Shown here in pieces: positions 62,298-64,000 of a DNA stretch of 64,000 nt. The DNA is from Puteibacter caeruleilacunae. GTDB lineage: Bacteria > Bacteroidota > Bacteroidia > Bacteroidales > Prolixibacteraceae. The translations under genes were made by a program, and so were the position numbers. Within the stretch, counting starts at the first letter, position 1; each line of letters opens with the position of its first letter. The DNA lies in NCBI GenBank assembly GCA_005217565.1, contig SJCO01000001.1:124001-188000 (forward strand), read 5' to 3'. Below the pieces are notes generated by a model that was not told the DNA's origin, did no database searches, and saw only the letters and a list, made by a program, of their open reading frames with translations.

Positions 62298-63248
62298 ATG
62301 AGACAGAAATTAGTTGTTTTGATATGTGCCATATTCATTGTTGGATGTGCCTGGGCAAAAGGTCCTGTGAAGAAATATGGTAAATTGAAGGTTGTTGATC
62401 GTCAACTTTGCAGTGAGGAAGGTGAAGCGGTGCAGATAAAGGGTGTCAGTTCACACGGATTGTATTGGTTTGCTCACTGTATGAATCGCAGTTCAATGAA
62501 GGTGCTGGCAAAAGATTGGAAGGTTGATGTGGTACGTTTTGCTTTATATCCAAAGAATTACAAAGATCTTCCTGAATATTATATGAAAGAGGTTGATGAG
62601 TTGGTCAATTTAGCAGAGGAACTAGGAGTGTATTGCATAATCGACTGGCATGTGATGGATTCTTGTAATCCAAATAATGTATTAACGGAAGCCAAGGTTT
62701 TCTGGGAACATATGTCGAAGAAACATGCAGGTAAAGATCATGTGATTTATGAGATCTGTAACGAGCCAAATAAAACGCCTTGGAGTGAGGTGAAAAAGTA
62801 TGCAGAGGAGATTATTCCATTGATTCGAGAAAATGATCCCAAGACTGTTATCCTGGTGGGTACACCTAATTGGAGCTCTGATTTAGCTGCTGCGGCGAAA
62901 GATCCTTTGTCGTTTGATAACATCATGTATACGTTTCATTTTTATGCAAAAAGTCATAAGAACAGAAAAGCCTTTATTGATGCTACAAAGCAAATACCTG
63001 TATTCGTCTCAGAATGGGGAACGAGCAGTTATAACGGAGATGATGGTAATGATTATGAGAGCTCAGCCATTTGGTTGGATATCTTAAGCGGAAATAATCC
63101 GGATCGAATAAAGATCAGTTGGGTGAACTGGAACTTCAGTGATAAGCCTGAAGCATCTTCAATATTGCTACCAGGCAGTGGAGTGCGACAGGAATGGAAT
63201 CGTTTGACTCGCTCGGGGGAATGGATTAAAAAGCAATTTTCAAAATAA
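62298..63248 (+). CDS. GH5 endoglucanase (GH5_2-like)
   Basis: A 316-residue secreted enzyme with a signal or lipoprotein sequence (C-A-I-F-I-V-G-C). A single GH5 barrel follows: Y-G-K-L-K-V-V-D-R-Q-L-C, I-K-G-V-S-S-H-G-L, V-R-F-A-L-Y, D-W-H-V; acid Glu-156 in Y-E-I-C-N-E-P-N; H-F-Y-A near 214; nucleophile Glu-239 in F-V-S-E-W-G-T. This pattern is that of bacterial endo-beta-1,4-glucanases of subfamily 2. No carbohydrate-binding module is present. It makes oligosaccharides that GH9 and the phosphorylases can process. It is the last gene of the PUL on this strand. Confidence 0.93.
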   Translation: MRQKLVVLICAIFIVGCAWAKGPVKKYGKLKVVDRQLCSEEGEAVQIKGVSSHGLYWFAHCMNRSSMKVLAKDWKVDVVRFALYPKNYKDLPEYYMKEVDELVNLAEELGVYCIIDWHVMDSCNPNNVLTEAKVFWEHMSKKHAGKDHVIYEICNEPNKTPWSEVKKYAEEIIPLIRENDPKTVILVGTPNWSSDLAAAAKDPLSFDNIMYTFHFYAKSHKNRKAFIDATKQIPVFVSEWGTSSYNGDDGNDYESSAIWLDILSGNNPDRIKISWVNWNFSDKPEASSILLPGSGVRQEWNRLTRSGEWIKKQFSK

Positions 63249-63285
63249 TCTGGTTAATAGATTGATGTTAGTGTTTGGTCATGGG

Positions 63286-63320
63286 TGTGTTGTTCGGGAT
63301 TTCCTGAACAACACATTTTA
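63286..63320. terminator. Terminator between GH5 and the response regulator gene
   Basis: TGTGTTGTTC (63286-63295) pairs perfectly with GAACAACACA (63306-63315), loop GGGATTTCCT, followed by TTTTA. It can end both convergent transcripts. Confidence 0.78.
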
Positions 63321-63328
63321 TCAATACA

Positions 63329-64000
63329 TTACAATATCAGTTTATATCCTATTCCCCTGATATTCACAATCTGAATTGATGCGTCATCGCGTAAGTATTT
63401 TCGTAGACGAGTGATGAATACATCCATGCTTCGGGCATTAAAGAACGAGTCGTCACCCCATAACTTATCGAGTACCAGTTTGCGTTCAAGTACCTGATTG
63501 CGCTTCTCAAATAACATGAACAAAACCTCAGCCTCACGATGGGTAAGGGTACGTTCCTTGTCCTCAAGGGTAAGTGTTTGATTGGTATAGTTGAAATGAT
63601 AACGGCCAATGAAACATGCTTCAACTGCTGTGGGAGTATTGGTGTTATTTCTGCCTGCAAGAGCCTTAATGCGGACAATCAATTCTTCTATGCTGAAGGG
63701 CTTTTTCAGGTAGTCGTTACCTCCAAGCTCAAAACCTTCAACAACATCTTTCGTTTGTGATCGGGCCGTTAGGAAGATAATTGGCGTGTGCTGATTGAGT
63801 TTTCTGAATTCACGTGCAATTGAGAATCCATCCATTTTAGGAAGCATCACATCTAGTACCAACACATCGTAGTTGTTGGTTATTGCTGCCTGATAACCTG
63901 CAGCTCCATCGGTGTGATAATCCACCTGAAATCCTCTACTTTCCAGACTGTCAGTAACGACCATGCCTAAGGCTTCTTCATCTTCTACAAATAATATATT
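63329..64000 (-). CDS. OmpR/PhoB-type response regulator, 5' truncated by the window edge
   Basis: The frame is open on the minus strand up to the last base, reading I-L-F-V-E-D-E-E-A-L-G-M from 63997, so only a few N-terminal residues are missing. The receiver domain has the acidic pair in V-E-D-E-E, the phospho-acceptor Asp in L-V-L-D-V-M-L-P and K-K-P-F-S. A winged-helix OmpR-type output domain follows (T-H-R-E-A-E-V-L-F-M-L, V-F-I-T-R-L-R-K-Y-L and N-I-R-G-I-G-Y-K-L). Its kinase is presumably upstream outside the window, and the target genes are unknown. It is not obviously part of the PUL. Confidence 0.93.
   Translation of the reverse strand, partial: NILFVEDEEALGMVVTDSLESRGFQVDYHTDGAAGYQAAITNNYDVLVLDVMLPKMDGFSIAREFRKLNQHTPIIFLTARSQTKDVVEGFELGGNDYLKKPFSIEELIVRIKALAGRNNTNTPTAVEACFIGRYHFNYTNQTLTLEDKERTLTHREAEVLFMLFEKRNQVLERKLVLDKLWGDDSFFNARSMDVFITRLRKYLRDDASIQIVNIRGIGYKLIL

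Noticed and set aside
1-64000. CRISPR arrays, tRNA or rRNA genes, insertion sequences, phage genes
   Set aside because: No regularly spaced repeats, cloverleaf-type sequences, transposase or integrase genes were seen on reading the window.

Overview
The window looks like chromosome of a Bacteroidota bacterium, most likely a marine or sediment polysaccharide degrader of the Marinilabiliales type. This is inferred from gene content: a SusC/SusD pair with a hybrid two-component sensor, DUF4252, DUF5686 and DUF922 proteins, Fec-type sigma factors, secreted proteins with Bacteroidota-style signal peptides, TAnnTTTG promoter boxes, few strong Shine-Dalgarno sites and A+T-rich DNA. I saw no tRNA, rRNA, CRISPR array, insertion sequence or phage gene.

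Layout. 1-4508: the end of a discoidin-domain protein, a sodium:solute symporter, and a convergent four-gene sigma/anti-sigma operon flanked by two DUF4252 proteins. 4797-7885: two tandem paralogous M28 zinc peptidases. 7975-18094: mostly single housekeeping and accessory genes: ndk, an NrnA-type DHH phosphoesterase, a septation-protein-A/NUDIX fusion, an orphan ECF sigma factor, a PPOX-like protein divergent from an AraC regulator, a C45-type Ntn hydrolase, an alkylsulfatase-like metallo-beta-lactamase-fold protein, a BPL_N-type lipoprotein and a DUF922 putative protease.

18265-30197 is the most remarkable part: ten genes in one direction, nearly all touching or overlapping. They encode an outer-membrane DUF5686 protein, then serine palmitoyltransferase, a GNAT-like candidate ceramide synthase and a CerR-type reductase (the bacterial ceramide trio), a DUF4833-like secreted protein, a LysE-type membrane protein, phosphoenolpyruvate mutase with an N-terminal nucleotidyltransferase domain, phosphonopyruvate decarboxylase, a cytidylyltransferase/2-aminoethylphosphonate transaminase fusion, and a CDP-alcohol phosphotransferase. 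Read together they give a complete logic for a phosphonosphingolipid: PEP to phosphonopyruvate to phosphonoacetaldehyde to 2-aminoethylphosphonate (AEP), activation to CMP-AEP, and transfer to ceramide made by the same operon. A LytS/LytTR two-component pair follows.

32213-63248 is a large polysaccharide utilisation locus: a GH3 beta-glucosidase and a hybrid two-component regulator (HTCS), then, divergently, SusC, SusD, five formylglycine sulfatases, a GH9, a cellobiose phosphorylase (GH94), a GPH sugar:cation symporter with an unusual periplasmic insertion, a CE4 deacetylase fused to an SGNH hydrolase, a second GH94 of another subtype, and a GH5 endoglucanase. The implied route is desulfation and deacetylation outside the cytoplasm, endo-cleavage by GH5/GH9, import of disaccharides by the GPH symporter and phosphorolysis in the cytoplasm. 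This suggests a sulfated, perhaps acetylated, beta-1,4-glucan-like substrate. The window ends in an OmpR-type response regulator on the minus strand, cut by the window edge.
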